Of a DNA stretch of 64,000 nt, positions 33,482 through 41,585 are shown piece after piece. The DNA is from GCA-016699445 sp964555055 (lineage in GTDB: Bacteria; UBA10199; JACPAL01; GCA-016699445): NCBI GenBank assembly GCA_964555055.1, contig CAZKQW010000001.1, positions 372,001-436,000 on the forward strand, in the 5' to 3' direction. A program made the translations under genes and the position numbers. The notes below the pieces were generated by a model. The model made no database searches and was not told the DNA's origin. It saw only the letters and a program-made list of their open reading frames with translations. The first letter of the stretch is position 1, and each line of letters opens with the position of its first letter.

Positions 33482-34387
33482 CTATTTGATGAGATACTTC
33501 ATCGGATCAACAGCCACACCATCCACATGGACTTCATAATGGAGATGAGGACCTGTCGCATGTCCCGTGCTTCCCACTAAGGCGACTTCCATCCCTCGCA
33601 GGACTTTTTGACCTTCATGGACGAGAAGTTGCGACGCATGACCATATACGGTTGTAACACCGAAACCATGATCGATAATAACCGCTTTCCCATACCCACC
33701 TTTGTAACCTGAGAGCGTCACCACACCCGCAGCTGCTGCTTTAATGGGGGTACCCCATTGGGCCGCGATATCTAAGCCTGCATGGAAGTCTGGGGCTGAG
33801 GTGAAGGGAGAACGACGATAACCGAAATCACTGGTGACCCACCCTTTGACAGGCCAAATGGAGGGAGTTGAAGAAAGGAGGGCGACTTTATTCTCCTGAG
33901 CTTTAACAAGATCCCGAATACGATCTTGTATGCTTAACGTCCTCTCGTCTAAAAGATCTACGGTCGGATTTAAAGTATCGACACTAACTTCTGCCGTCTG
34001 CTCAGTAATATTAAAAGCCTTTGGATTAATGGGACCAATTCCTTTCTTCAGCATGTTTTTTTCTGTACCGACTAAGTCCGCTAATTTCCCGGTCATTTTC
34101 TCGGTTTCAGCAATATTCTTCTCTAAAAACTGCATCTTGGTCAGCAGATCTTTTCTTTCAGCTTCATAATCGATAATTTTCTGATGATCGCTTTTTACGG
34201 ATTGATAAAGGGAACGGTAGTGCCAAAAACCGACAATTTGAACTCCGAGAACAAAAATAGTGCTCACCGCAATGAGCATTAAGGCATTCAGCAGCTTAGG
34301 CGTTACCCGTAACTGCTTCATGTCTTTACTGCCTTCAGGCACAAAAAAGAGATGAAAAGACGGGATTTTCTTTTTGGTTTTCTTCAT
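33482..34387 (-). CDS. Membrane-anchored M23 (LytM) family peptidoglycan peptidase
   Basis: This 301-aa protein has a short cytoplasmic start, one membrane helix (about residues 33-55), a coiled-coil region (60-110) and a C-terminal LytM domain (190-300). Zinc ligands are visible in HAGLD and HLHYE, with YGHASQL also conserved, so the enzyme looks catalytically active. Such proteins cut peptide cross-links and often act in cell division or envelope remodelling. It lies upstream of secA on the same strand, preceded by a 166-bp gap that holds a probable terminator. Confidence 0.92.
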   Translation of the reverse strand: MKKTKKKIPSFHLFFVPEGSKDMKQLRVTPKLLNALMLIAVSTIFVLGVQIVGFWHYRSLYQSVKSDHQKIIDYEAERKDLLTKMQFLEKNIAETEKMTGKLADLVGTEKNMLKKGIGPINPKAFNITEQTAEVSVDTLNPTVDLLDERTLSIQDRIRDLVKAQENKVALLSSTPSIWPVKGWVTSDFGYRRSPFTSAPDFHAGLDIAAQWGTPIKAAAAGVVTLSGYKGGYGKAVIIDHGFGVTTVYGHASQLLVHEGQKVLRGMEVALVGSTGHATGPHLHYEVHVDGVAVDPMKYLIK

Positions 34388-34482
34388 AATTTTTTAAAAA
34401 TTATTTTAAGCTGCGGCTTACGGGAAATTTTCAAGAGACTTATTCTTATAAAGGTAAGGGGCGAACCCCCCTCTGTCAAGGC

Positions 34483-34501
34483 AAAAGGCTTTGGGAAAGC
34501 C
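34483..34501 (-). terminator. Probable intrinsic terminator after the PP2C gene
   Basis: On the minus strand GGCTTT-CCC-AAAGCC forms a 6-bp stem with a 3-base loop, followed by TTTTG. It lies 53 bp downstream of the PP2C stop and about 100 bp before the M23 start, so it would end the recN-tldE-PP2C transcript. Confidence 0.5.
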
Positions 34502-34553
34502 AACAAAATGCGACTCATCGCGTTATTAAAATTTTTCTCTCTAAGCGCGATTT

Positions 34554-35315
34554 TTAATTTTCATCAATATTTACAAGGACAATAGAAATATTGTCATCAC
34601 CTCCATTTTTATTAGCGAGTTCAATCAACTCTTGGCACGCAGCTTTAGGGTTTGAGCGGGAAACCACCTTTTCAATGTCTTGATTATCCACCATATTAGT
34701 GAGCCCATCAGATCCCAAGACAAACCGGTCTCCTGATTCGATCTCTCTGACCATTAAATCGATCTCGACATCGCTTTGAAAACCAACGGAACGCGTGATG
34801 ATATTGCGGAACTTATGATTCTTAACTTCTTCCTCGGTGATAAAACCGGCCCGCAACTGTTCAGCAACTAAGGAGTGATCATGGGTCAATTGTTTGATAG
34901 TGTTGTCCCGGACCAAATAGGCCCGGCTATCCCCTACATGAGCGATATAACCTCTTCCATTTTGTATAAAGAGGGCCACTGTTGTAGTGCCCATTCCACG
35001 TAAGTTGGGATTTTTGGCCGCCTCTTCGAAAATACGGTGGGAGGCCACGCGAATGGCGTATTTCAACATCTCCCCATAATCCGAACGGTCAAACCCGAGA
35101 TTTAAGGATAAAGTGGCTTCAGGATCCTTTAAAAGTTGCTGGATGTTTTCGCTAATAGTTTTAACGGCGATCCGGCTAGCAAACTCTCCGCCTAAATGCC
35201 CTCCCATACCATCGGCGACGATAAAAAGACCTAATTCCCCATCTACGAAAAGACTATCTTCGTTTTTCTCCCGCTTACGACCCACATCTGTCAGCCCAAA
35301 ATACTCAACTTTCAA
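34554..35315 (-). CDS. PP2C-family (PPM) Ser/Thr protein phosphatase
   Basis: This 253-aa cytoplasmic protein has all main PP2C motifs. They are GRKREKNEDSLFVD at the start, VADGMGGHLGGEFAS near 34, AHVGDSRAYLVRDN near 128, VLGSDGLTNMVD near 200 and GGDDNISIVL near 240. The metal-binding Asp residues are present, so it should be an active Mn/Mg-dependent phosphatase. In bacteria it usually opposes a Hanks-type kinase whose targets are read by FHA domains. It lies 10 bp after the TldD/PmbA-family gene. Confidence 0.93.
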   Translation of the reverse strand: MKVEYFGLTDVGRKREKNEDSLFVDGELGLFIVADGMGGHLGGEFASRIAVKTISENIQQLLKDPEATLSLNLGFDRSDYGEMLKYAIRVASHRIFEEAAKNPNLRGMGTTTVALFIQNGRGYIAHVGDSRAYLVRDNTIKQLTHDHSLVAEQLRAGFITEEEVKNHKFRNIITRSVGFQSDVEIDLMVREIESGDRFVLGSDGLTNMVDNQDIEKVVSRSNPKAACQELIELANKNGGDDNISIVLVNIDEN

Positions 35316-35325
35316 ACCATCCCCC

Positions 35326-36639
35326 TTAAGAACCTGCCACGTCCATTGAGCTAATCAATAAAGAAGCTGCTCCAAAAGACGGGTATTCGCGTATAAGAGA
35401 TCCAACTTTATCAACTTTTCGCAAAATGTCATGAAGATTTCCCGAAATGGTAACACCCCTCACCGCACCGCGTCGTTTTCCTTTATCAATCCAAAGTCCC
35501 GTGGCCCCTAACGAAAAATCACCGCTAACGGCGTCCATTGTATGGGCTCCAATGACGTCCTGAACGTAAAACCCCTTCCCCATTTCCTCGATTAATTCTT
35601 CTGTCGAGAATCGGCCCGGTAAGAGCGCGAAGCGTCTGGGGCTTATATGAGGAGCCTCTTTATAAGATGAACGGACCGCATGCCCTGTGGGAGCTAAATT
35701 TAAAGCTTGAGCCATTTGGAGATCCGTAAGGAGAGACTTTACGACCCCTTTTTCGACTAAAGGAGTTTTTTGACTCGAAGTGCCTTCCGCATCGAACGGA
35801 CAGCGATCATAACTTACGGCCGATAAGGGATCTTCAACGATATTAATGGCAGCCGCATAAACATGACTTCCTAATCGATTTTTCAAGTAAGAACGTCCTT
35901 TATGAACTTGGTCGGCGCAAAAAGATTGGGCCAAAACGTTCAAAAAGGCAGAAACTACTAAAGAATCTAAAAGAACCGCCGTTTTTTTAGTGGGAAGGTT
36001 TTGGGCATCTAATAGTGCGATCGCCTTTTCAGCCACAGCCCTGCCTAAACCTTCGGGGACTAGTGACGTAAACTCATGTTTAAAATCGCTCTCCCACGCC
36101 ATTTCTTGATGAATTCCCGTATCGGCGACGACCATCAAAGACATTTCGTAAACCGTGTCTTCGAAATAGTGTTCCGATCCTTCTGAATTGACCAAAATAA
36201 TTTTCTTTTCTTCTTCTTCGACACGAACGTCGCGGACTTTGGAAATACGAGCATCGAAATCTCGCGCCGATTTCTCTAGATTTAACACCGCCGAAATTTT
36301 CTCGTCGCGCGTCGGCCTATGAGATGGAATTAAAGATACCCGTGCGCGCTGGCGAGGCATCGTAAACTCCGCGTCCCTCCCCAGCAAGGGCAGTGATTCG
36401 AGAGCAAGATCCACGGCTTTTTTAAGCCCTGACTCCGAAAGATCACTGGTACTGGAGAAAGCCTTCTTACCATCTTGGAATAACCTGAGGGCGATGCCTT
36501 TTTCGAAGGACTCTTCGATTTGTTCTACACGCCCTTCCTTGGATTGGAACGACTGCTTTCGCTTTTCTTCCCAATAAATCTCATAATGATCCACATCCGA
36601 AGAGGCGGTGATTTTTTTGAGAAGATCGATGGGGTCCAT
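35326..36639 (-). CDS. TldD/PmbA-family peptidase subunit (TldE/PmbA-like)
   Basis: This 437-aa protein resembles the TldE/PmbA subunit of the TldD-TldE protease. Matches include an N-terminal domain with VEQIEESFEKGIALRLFQDG near residue 40, the middle FDAEGTSSQKTPLVEKGVVK near 270, and the C-terminal GDFSLGATGLWIDKGKR, then GVTISGNLHDILRKV. TldD, which carries the catalytic metal site (HExxxH), is not in the window. The protein may degrade unfolded or modified peptides. Spacing to PP2C (10 bp) and recN (11 bp) indicates one transcript. Confidence 0.88.
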   Translation of the reverse strand: MDPIDLLKKITASSDVDHYEIYWEEKRKQSFQSKEGRVEQIEESFEKGIALRLFQDGKKAFSSTSDLSESGLKKAVDLALESLPLLGRDAEFTMPRQRARVSLIPSHRPTRDEKISAVLNLEKSARDFDARISKVRDVRVEEEEKKIILVNSEGSEHYFEDTVYEMSLMVVADTGIHQEMAWESDFKHEFTSLVPEGLGRAVAEKAIALLDAQNLPTKKTAVLLDSLVVSAFLNVLAQSFCADQVHKGRSYLKNRLGSHVYAAAINIVEDPLSAVSYDRCPFDAEGTSSQKTPLVEKGVVKSLLTDLQMAQALNLAPTGHAVRSSYKEAPHISPRRFALLPGRFSTEELIEEMGKGFYVQDVIGAHTMDAVSGDFSLGATGLWIDKGKRRGAVRGVTISGNLHDILRKVDKVGSLIREYPSFGAASLLISSMDVAGS

Positions 36640-36650
36640 GGGAGAATCCG

Positions 36651-38294
36651 CTAGCGTTGTTTAGCTGACTGTATCATTTCGCGAGCATGGGCCAAAGCTT
36701 TTTCCGTAATTTTGACGCCAGCCAGCATCCGCGCAAGCTCCTCTACACGCTGGTCGATGGATAGTTTCCGTACTTCCGTCAATGTTCGCCCTTTGGCTAC
36801 GGTTTTGGAAATCATGAAATGATGATCCGCAAAACAAGCGATTTGGGGTAGATGGGTCACGCAAAGGATTTGGCGGCCTCGCGACAATTCCGCCAAGCTG
36901 CGACCTACCACTTCGGCTACACCACCTCCGACTCCCGTATCCACTTCATCAAAGATATAAGTTTCCATGCTCTTCTGGCTTCCTAAGACTTTCTTAAGAG
37001 CCAAGAATATCCGGGAGACTTCACCACCTGACACGATGCGCGCCAGAGGCTTAAACCCCTCTCCCGTATTGGGAGCGAACAAGAACTCCCCGTCGTCGAT
37101 GCCGTTCTCGCGGAAATGTTCCTCGCCGATTTCGATCCCTTGGGAAGAAGGCGCGAGGCGGAATTCGATCTTGGCCGACTTGAACCCAAGCTGGGATAGT
37201 TCGCGTACGAACTCCTTCGACAACACCTTCACGGCCTCTTCCCTTTTTTGCCGCAAGCGCAAAGCGGCGGCGAGAAGTTCCCGAGCCTGAGACCGGATCT
37301 TTAGATCCGCCTTTTCGATTTCCTCCTCGAACGAATCCAACAGGCCCAAACTCGCTTCGATCTGTCGCTGCCTTTCCAAAATAGCGTCGATTTCCCCCGA
37401 GTATTTCTTCTTCAGCCGCCCAATTAAATGGAGGCGCGATTCGACGTCCTCGAGGCGTTCGGGATCCGATGCGACCTGACCGCCATGGCGACCTAAGATA
37501 CGACCCGCCTCTTGGAGGAGGGACAGGCAATTTTCCAACTTTTGGTATTCGGATTCCAAGAAAGGATCGACGTCGGTCCATGGTTGCATCTCACGCAAGT
37601 AACGGCTGAGTGACGTCGTGAGCGACTCTTCGCCGCTCTCGATGAGGGCTTCCCCTTTAAGCGACACCTCTGAGATCTTGACCGCGTGCCGCAGAACCTC
37701 CTTCTCTTTTTGAAGAGCTTCCTCCTCGCCGGGCACGAGGTGCGCTTCGGAGATTTCCCTCCATTGGAAGCGCAAAAAGTCCTCTTTTTCCCGGGCTTCC
37801 TTTTCCTTGGATTGAAGGACTCTCTTCTCCTCCAAGGCGCTTTTATAATCCCGAAGAAGCTCCTGATAAGGCGCTAAAAATTCCTCTATGCGCGCATAGG
37901 CGTCGAGGAGGGAAAGATGCTGTTCGGGCTGCAGGAGGATTTGATGCTCGTGCTGGCTGACCAAGTCCACCAATTCCCGGCTCATGGACTCTAAAGCTTG
38001 CACGGTGGTCGGGCGTTCGTTGAAATAGGCGCGGCTTTTACCGGATCGGCTCAGAACCCTCCGGAGGGAGACTTCCTCGCCGTTCCTCAGAAAGAGGCCG
38101 GAGACTTCCGCCTCTTCTTCCCCCTCGCGAATGAACTCCGTATAAGCCCGTCCCCCGAAAAGAACCTCGAAAGCCTGCACTAAAATGGATTTCCCCGCTC
38201 CTGTTTCGCCCGACAGCACATGGAAACCCTGGTCCAACTCAAGGGTCAGCTTTTCGATGAGGGCGAAATTCCTCACGTGGAGGGATAAAAGCAT
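36651..38294 (-). CDS. recN: DNA repair ATPase RecN
   Basis: This 547-aa SMC-like protein has Walker A GETGAGKSILVQAF (near residue 31), a central coiled coil with a hinge-like Q-loop, the ABC signature VSGGEVSRIFLALKKVL (near 420) and Walker B YIFDEVDTGVGGG (near 446). RecN acts at double-strand breaks. The length matches the family. It is divergent from the CDP-alcohol operon, with 94-106 bp between, depending on the start chosen. It heads the recN-tldE-PP2C run. Confidence 0.96.
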   Translation of the reverse strand: MLLSLHVRNFALIEKLTLELDQGFHVLSGETGAGKSILVQAFEVLFGGRAYTEFIREGEEEAEVSGLFLRNGEEVSLRRVLSRSGKSRAYFNERPTTVQALESMSRELVDLVSQHEHQILLQPEQHLSLLDAYARIEEFLAPYQELLRDYKSALEEKRVLQSKEKEAREKEDFLRFQWREISEAHLVPGEEEALQKEKEVLRHAVKISEVSLKGEALIESGEESLTTSLSRYLREMQPWTDVDPFLESEYQKLENCLSLLQEAGRILGRHGGQVASDPERLEDVESRLHLIGRLKKKYSGEIDAILERQRQIEASLGLLDSFEEEIEKADLKIRSQARELLAAALRLRQKREEAVKVLSKEFVRELSQLGFKSAKIEFRLAPSSQGIEIGEEHFRENGIDDGEFLFAPNTGEGFKPLARIVSGGEVSRIFLALKKVLGSQKSMETYIFDEVDTGVGGGVAEVVGRSLAELSRGRQILCVTHLPQIACFADHHFMISKTVAKGRTLTEVRKLSIDQRVEELARMLAGVKITEKALAHAREMIQSAKQR

Positions 38295-38400
38295 CGCTAT
38301 TTCCTATGTTTAGATAAAAAATATGTCCAGAATTACAACGCTTTAGCCGTACTATTTCCTTGCGCGCCCGGAGAGAGTCCTATAGTTTTTGCGTTCTTTT

Positions 38401-39189
38401 ATGAAACGACGGCTTCCCATCAAAATGGAAAAGAATGAGCTGCTGGAGAGGTGTGAACAGATCCGTTTCGCGACCACCGGGATCATCGCCAAACACATCA
38501 ATAAGCGCTTTTCCCTGCCTATCAGTCGGTGGGTCGTCGTGCACACTTACTGGACTCCCAATCAAATCACTTACTTCAATATCTTGCTGGGACTTTTCGC
38601 CGGCTTGATCGCCGCTAAAGGCACTCTTCTTTCCCTCGCTTTAGGCGGATGCCTCTTCCAGATCGTTTCCATTATGGACGGAGTCGATGGCGAGGTAGCG
38701 AAACTCACCAAGACCAGCTCTCCCTGGGGCCAGTGGCTGGACACGATCAGCGATAACGGCTCCTTAGCTTCTTTCATGATCGGGACCTCCGTCGGGCTTT
38801 ATCATCGGAATCCCCAAGGTCCCGTCATTTCCCTCGCCATTACGATGTTCGGAGCCATCGCCTTCATGATCGGGACGATGCTCATCTTCTTAAAGAGAGA
38901 GACCGATTCCGGTAGCCTCGTCACCTATGACAAGGAGTTCTTAAGCACCATCCAAACCGATCGTTTTCCGGTGGCTTCCCGCTTGATCCATGCCCTAAAA
39001 TACGGCGTCAAAAAAGACTTTTATTCCTTTCTCTTCTTCTTATTCTGTCTTTTTCAAAAGCCTGAATGGGTTTTGTACGCGTGCGCTTACGGTGGCGTGG
39101 TGGGTTGCGTTTTCATGGCCTACATCCACATCATGACATGGATCGACCGTGAATGCGAGCCGCCCCTTTCCAGAGAGAGGGTTTCGTGA
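38401..39189 (+). CDS. CDP-alcohol phosphatidyltransferase family membrane enzyme
   Basis: The protein is about 262 aa with several membrane helices. The family motif DG-x2-A-(R/K)-x8-G-x3-D-x3-D is intact as DGEVAKLTKTSSPWGQWLD followed by TISD (near residue 105). These enzymes transfer a phosphoalcohol from a CDP-alcohol onto another alcohol. The substrate cannot be read. Partner genes suggest the CDP-alcohol is made by the nucleotidyltransferase at 39812. Start choice is uncertain: ATG at 38401 lacks a good ribosome site, while TTG at 38389 has GGAGAGAG 11 bp upstream. Confidence 0.88.
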   Translation: MKRRLPIKMEKNELLERCEQIRFATTGIIAKHINKRFSLPISRWVVVHTYWTPNQITYFNILLGLFAGLIAAKGTLLSLALGGCLFQIVSIMDGVDGEVAKLTKTSSPWGQWLDTISDNGSLASFMIGTSVGLYHRNPQGPVISLAITMFGAIAFMIGTMLIFLKRETDSGSLVTYDKEFLSTIQTDRFPVASRLIHALKYGVKKDFYSFLFFLFCLFQKPEWVLYACAYGGVVGCVFMAYIHIMTWIDRECEPPLSRERVS

Positions 39190-39815
39190 AATCGCTTTGC
39201 GTCTTCGATTTCGACGGGACTTTGGTCGATTCCATGTCGGGTTTCGCGGACATCGCCGGCCGGCAAATCGAAAAATTCTATTCCATCCCGTTCCCTAAGG
39301 CGAGGCAGCTGTATCTGGATACTTCCGGGGTCCCGTTTTTCGAACAACTGGAAATCCTTTTTCCCGCCGATTTCCGGAACGCTGAGTGCGCCCTCGCCTT
39401 CGAGGAAGAAAAAAAGCAGAATTATTTCGAACAACCCTTGATCGAGGGGGCCGATAAGCTCCTCAAAAGCCTCAAGGAAAAAGGCGTGCAAATCGCCATT
39501 TCGTCCAACAATTACCAAAAGCTCGTGCGTCAGTTCGTTCAAAAACGCGGCCTCGTCTGCGATTACGTCTTAGGGTACGAACCCGACTTCGCCAAGGGCA
39601 AGCCCCATTTCGATTTCTTGAAGAGAAAACTCGCGTTGGATAACCAAGACATCGTCTTCGTCGGCGATTCCTTGAAGGACGGCGAAAAGGCCCAGGACTG
39701 TTCAATCGACTTCGTCGCCAAAGCCGGCACCTTTTCGAAGAGCGATTTCCTAAAAAGCTTCCCGAATGCGGCCGTCATCCAAGATTTAAGCGAGCTCATC
39801 AACGTCATCCAATGA
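39186..39815 (+). CDS. HAD-superfamily phosphatase
   Basis: The start is the GTG at 39186, overlapping the previous stop (GTGA), which gives 209 aa beginning VKSLCVFDFDGTLVDSM. HAD motifs I (DFDGT), II (ISSNN), III (Lys in the AKGKPHFDF region) and IV (GDSLKDGEKA) are present. The cap looks like the phosphoglycolate phosphatase group. In this operon it may remove phosphate from a phosphorylated headgroup or lipid, as a phosphatidylglycerophosphatase-like step does. It overlaps the next gene by four bases. Confidence 0.87.
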   Translation: MKSLCVFDFDGTLVDSMSGFADIAGRQIEKFYSIPFPKARQLYLDTSGVPFFEQLEILFPADFRNAECALAFEEEKKQNYFEQPLIEGADKLLKSLKEKGVQIAISSNNYQKLVRQFVQKRGLVCDYVLGYEPDFAKGKPHFDFLKRKLALDNQDIVFVGDSLKDGEKAQDCSIDFVAKAGTFSKSDFLKSFPNAAVIQDLSELINVIQ

Positions 39816-40519
39816 AAATCGTTCTCTTAGCGGCGGGTATCGGGAATCGCTTAGGGGTCTTAACGAAGGACCTGCCCAAATCGCTTATCCCCCTTAACGG
39901 AAAGCCTATCTTGGATTACGTCCTCGATACTTTGCTCCGCTTTCCAGCTTCGGAAGTCATCATCGTCGGCGGTTTCGCGTTCGATAAATTGGCATCGCAC
40001 GTGAAGGGGCGCGACCCGAGGATCTGTCTCCTCCAGAACGAAAACTACCTGAGGGGAAGCATTTTGACCCTAGAATGCGCCCTTCCGCGGCTCGACAGCG
40101 ATTTTTTTCTCTTTAACGCCGACCATATTTACCCCTCTTCCATCGTACCCGTCCTTATGAAACACCATTCCGGGCTGGTGGGCATGTGCGACTTCGACCG
40201 CCCGTTGACCGATGACGACATGAAAATAGCCCGTAACCCTCAAAATCAGATCACGGCCATCGGCAAGAAGCTAACGGCATTCGACGGAGGGTATATAGGC
40301 ATCACTTATTGCGGTAACGACATGCTGGATCGTTATAAGGAGACGGTCCTGGAAGTGATCCAAAGATCGGAGGGAAAAGGTGTCGTCGAGGAAGTACTCG
40401 GAGCCTTCATCTCCAAGGGCATTTTTCCCTCCATCGGCGATACCAGTGGTATCCGCTGGCTCGAAGTGGATACACCGGAGGATCTTGCCATCGCCACTTC
40501 GAAGATCCAATCCCTATGA
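39812..40519 (+). CDS. Nucleotidyltransferase (sugar/alcohol-phosphate cytidylyltransferase-like)
   Basis: This 235-aa protein opens with the nucleotidyltransferase signature LLAAGIGNRL...LPKSLIPLNGKPIL. The middle has FLFNADHIYP, the metal-binding Asp region. It is of the size and type of LicC or inositol-1-phosphate cytidylyltransferase domains. In DIPP-synthase systems this domain is fused to a CDP-alcohol transferase; here both occur as separate coupled genes. The predicted role is to make a CDP- or NDP-alcohol for the enzyme at 38401. Substrate specificity is an inference. Confidence 0.83.
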   Translation: MKIVLLAAGIGNRLGVLTKDLPKSLIPLNGKPILDYVLDTLLRFPASEVIIVGGFAFDKLASHVKGRDPRICLLQNENYLRGSILTLECALPRLDSDFFLFNADHIYPSSIVPVLMKHHSGLVGMCDFDRPLTDDDMKIARNPQNQITAIGKKLTAFDGGYIGITYCGNDMLDRYKETVLEVIQRSEGKGVVEEVLGAFISKGIFPSIGDTSGIRWLEVDTPEDLAIATSKIQSL

Positions 40520-41316
40520 CCTTCATCCAAGCGATCCTCATCGGTCTTGTCGAAGGAATCACCGAATTCCTGCCGATCTCGTCGACCGGGCATATGATCC
40601 TTGTCAGCCGTTTCATGGGCTTGGTGGACGAAAAGACCGCTACCTTTGAAATTTTCATCCAACTCGGGGCCATCTTAGCCGTCGTCTTCGCGTACCCGAA
40701 ACGGTTCAAGGCGCTTTTCGACGTCAAAAGTCAGGGATCTTTCACGGGATTCCACGGCATTCTCAAGCTGGCCGCCACGACACTACCCGCCTTGGCCGCG
40801 GGAGCCTTACTCCATCATTGGATCAAAGCCCATTTGTTCCGACCCGAAACGGTCATCGTTGGCCTAGCTCTAGGCGGGATGGCCATCATTTTTCTGGAGA
40901 GGAAGCTGCGTCTTTTTGCGGTCGATTCCCTCGAAGGGATAACCCTCAAGCAAGCCGTTTGGATCGGCTGCTTCCAATGTCTCGCTTTATGGCCCGGCGT
41001 CTCGCGGTCCGCGGCGACCATCTTAGGGGGGATGTCCCTGGGTTTACACCGTAAGACGGCGACGGAATATTCCTTTTTCGCGGCCGTGCCCGTCATGTGC
41101 GCCGCGGTCCTGCTCGATTTATATAAAAGCTTGCCGCTCCTGGACCGTGCGGACATCCCCCTCTTCGCCATCGGATTTTTCATCGCCTTCATTTCGGCTT
41201 TCGCGGCGATCCGATGGCTGGTCCGGATCGTATCCACACATACCTTGACGGTCTTCGGTTGGTACCGAATCGCCGTCGCCTTCGTGGCTTTCCTGTTTTT
41301 TTGGGTTTCTAAATAA
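40516..41316 (+). CDS. uppP: Undecaprenyl-diphosphatase UppP (BacA)
   Basis: This 266-aa polytopic membrane protein shows the UppP signatures GLVEGITEFLPISSTGHMI (near residue 11) and ALWPGVSRSAATILGG (near 160). The enzyme dephosphorylates undecaprenyl diphosphate to recycle the carrier lipid for peptidoglycan and polysaccharide synthesis. It overlaps the nucleotidyltransferase gene by four bases (ATGA), so it is coupled to the headgroup genes. It ends about 35 bp before the convergent tRNA-Asp gene. Confidence 0.95.
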   Translation: MTFIQAILIGLVEGITEFLPISSTGHMILVSRFMGLVDEKTATFEIFIQLGAILAVVFAYPKRFKALFDVKSQGSFTGFHGILKLAATTLPALAAGALLHHWIKAHLFRPETVIVGLALGGMAIIFLERKLRLFAVDSLEGITLKQAVWIGCFQCLALWPGVSRSAATILGGMSLGLHRKTATEYSFFAAVPVMCAAVLLDLYKSLPLLDRADIPLFAIGFFIAFISAFAAIRWLVRIVSTHTLTVFGWYRIAVAFVAFLFFWVSK

Positions 41317-41338
41317 AGAACAACGACGCTTTGGGGCC

Positions 41339-41437
41339 GTGTCGATTTAGCGGGGACGACGGGACTCGAACCCGCGACCTCCGCCGTGACAGGGCGGCGT
41401 TCTAACCAACTGAACTACGTCCCCGCTAAATCGACAC
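41339..41437. repeat. 20-bp perfect inverted repeat that extends the tRNA-Asp acceptor stem
   Basis: The arms at 41339-41358 and 41418-41437 are perfect reverse complements. Seven base pairs are the tRNA-Asp acceptor stem; the other 13 lie outside the 7-bp stem and include the discriminator position. The precursor RNA could form one continuous 20-bp stem. No T-run flanks either side, so it is not a typical terminator, though it could block transcription from both sides between uppP and the tRNA. Confidence 0.85.
41351..41424 (-). tRNA. tRNA-Asp (anticodon GUC)
   Basis: On the minus strand the 74-nt sequence folds as a standard cloverleaf. It has a 7-bp acceptor stem (GGGGACG/CGTCCCC), D arm, anticodon stem CCGCC/GGCGG with loop CTGTCAC (anticodon GTC), and T arm GCGGG-TTCGAAC-CCGT. 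The discriminator is G, as expected for Asp. CCA is not encoded. Its flanks extend the acceptor stem by a perfect inverted repeat. Confidence 0.96.
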
Positions 41438-41445
41438 AAATAAAA

Positions 41446-41520
41446 TGGTGGGCGCGGCAGGGATCGAACCTGCGGCCTCCACCTTGTAAGGGTGGCACTC
41501 TACCGCTGAGTTACACGCCC
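41446..41520 (-). tRNA. tRNA-Val (anticodon UAC)
   Basis: The minus-strand cloverleaf has acceptor stem GGGCGTG/CGCGCCC (one G-U pair), D arm ACTC...GAGT, and anticodon stem CCACC/GGTGG with loop CTTACAA (anticodon TAC). The T arm is GCAGG-TTCGATC-CCTGC, the discriminator is A and the 3' CCA is encoded. It lies 21 bp upstream of tRNA-Asp, so both are probably on one transcript, possibly extended from lon. Confidence 0.96.
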
Positions 41521-41526
41521 CACAGT

Positions 41527-41558
41527 AAAAAAGCCCACGCGGACTAACAAGGGACTTT
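41527..41558 (-). terminator. Possible terminator between lon and tRNA-Val
   Basis: On the minus strand AAAAGTCCC and GGGCTTTT can pair with one bulge around an 11-12-base loop, and the descending arm runs into TTTTTT. It lies 30 bp after the lon stop. The stem is imperfect, so termination may be partial and the tRNAs could be read through from lon. Confidence 0.35.
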
Positions 41559-41585
41559 TAAAACATCAACTATTAATCTGGGAGT

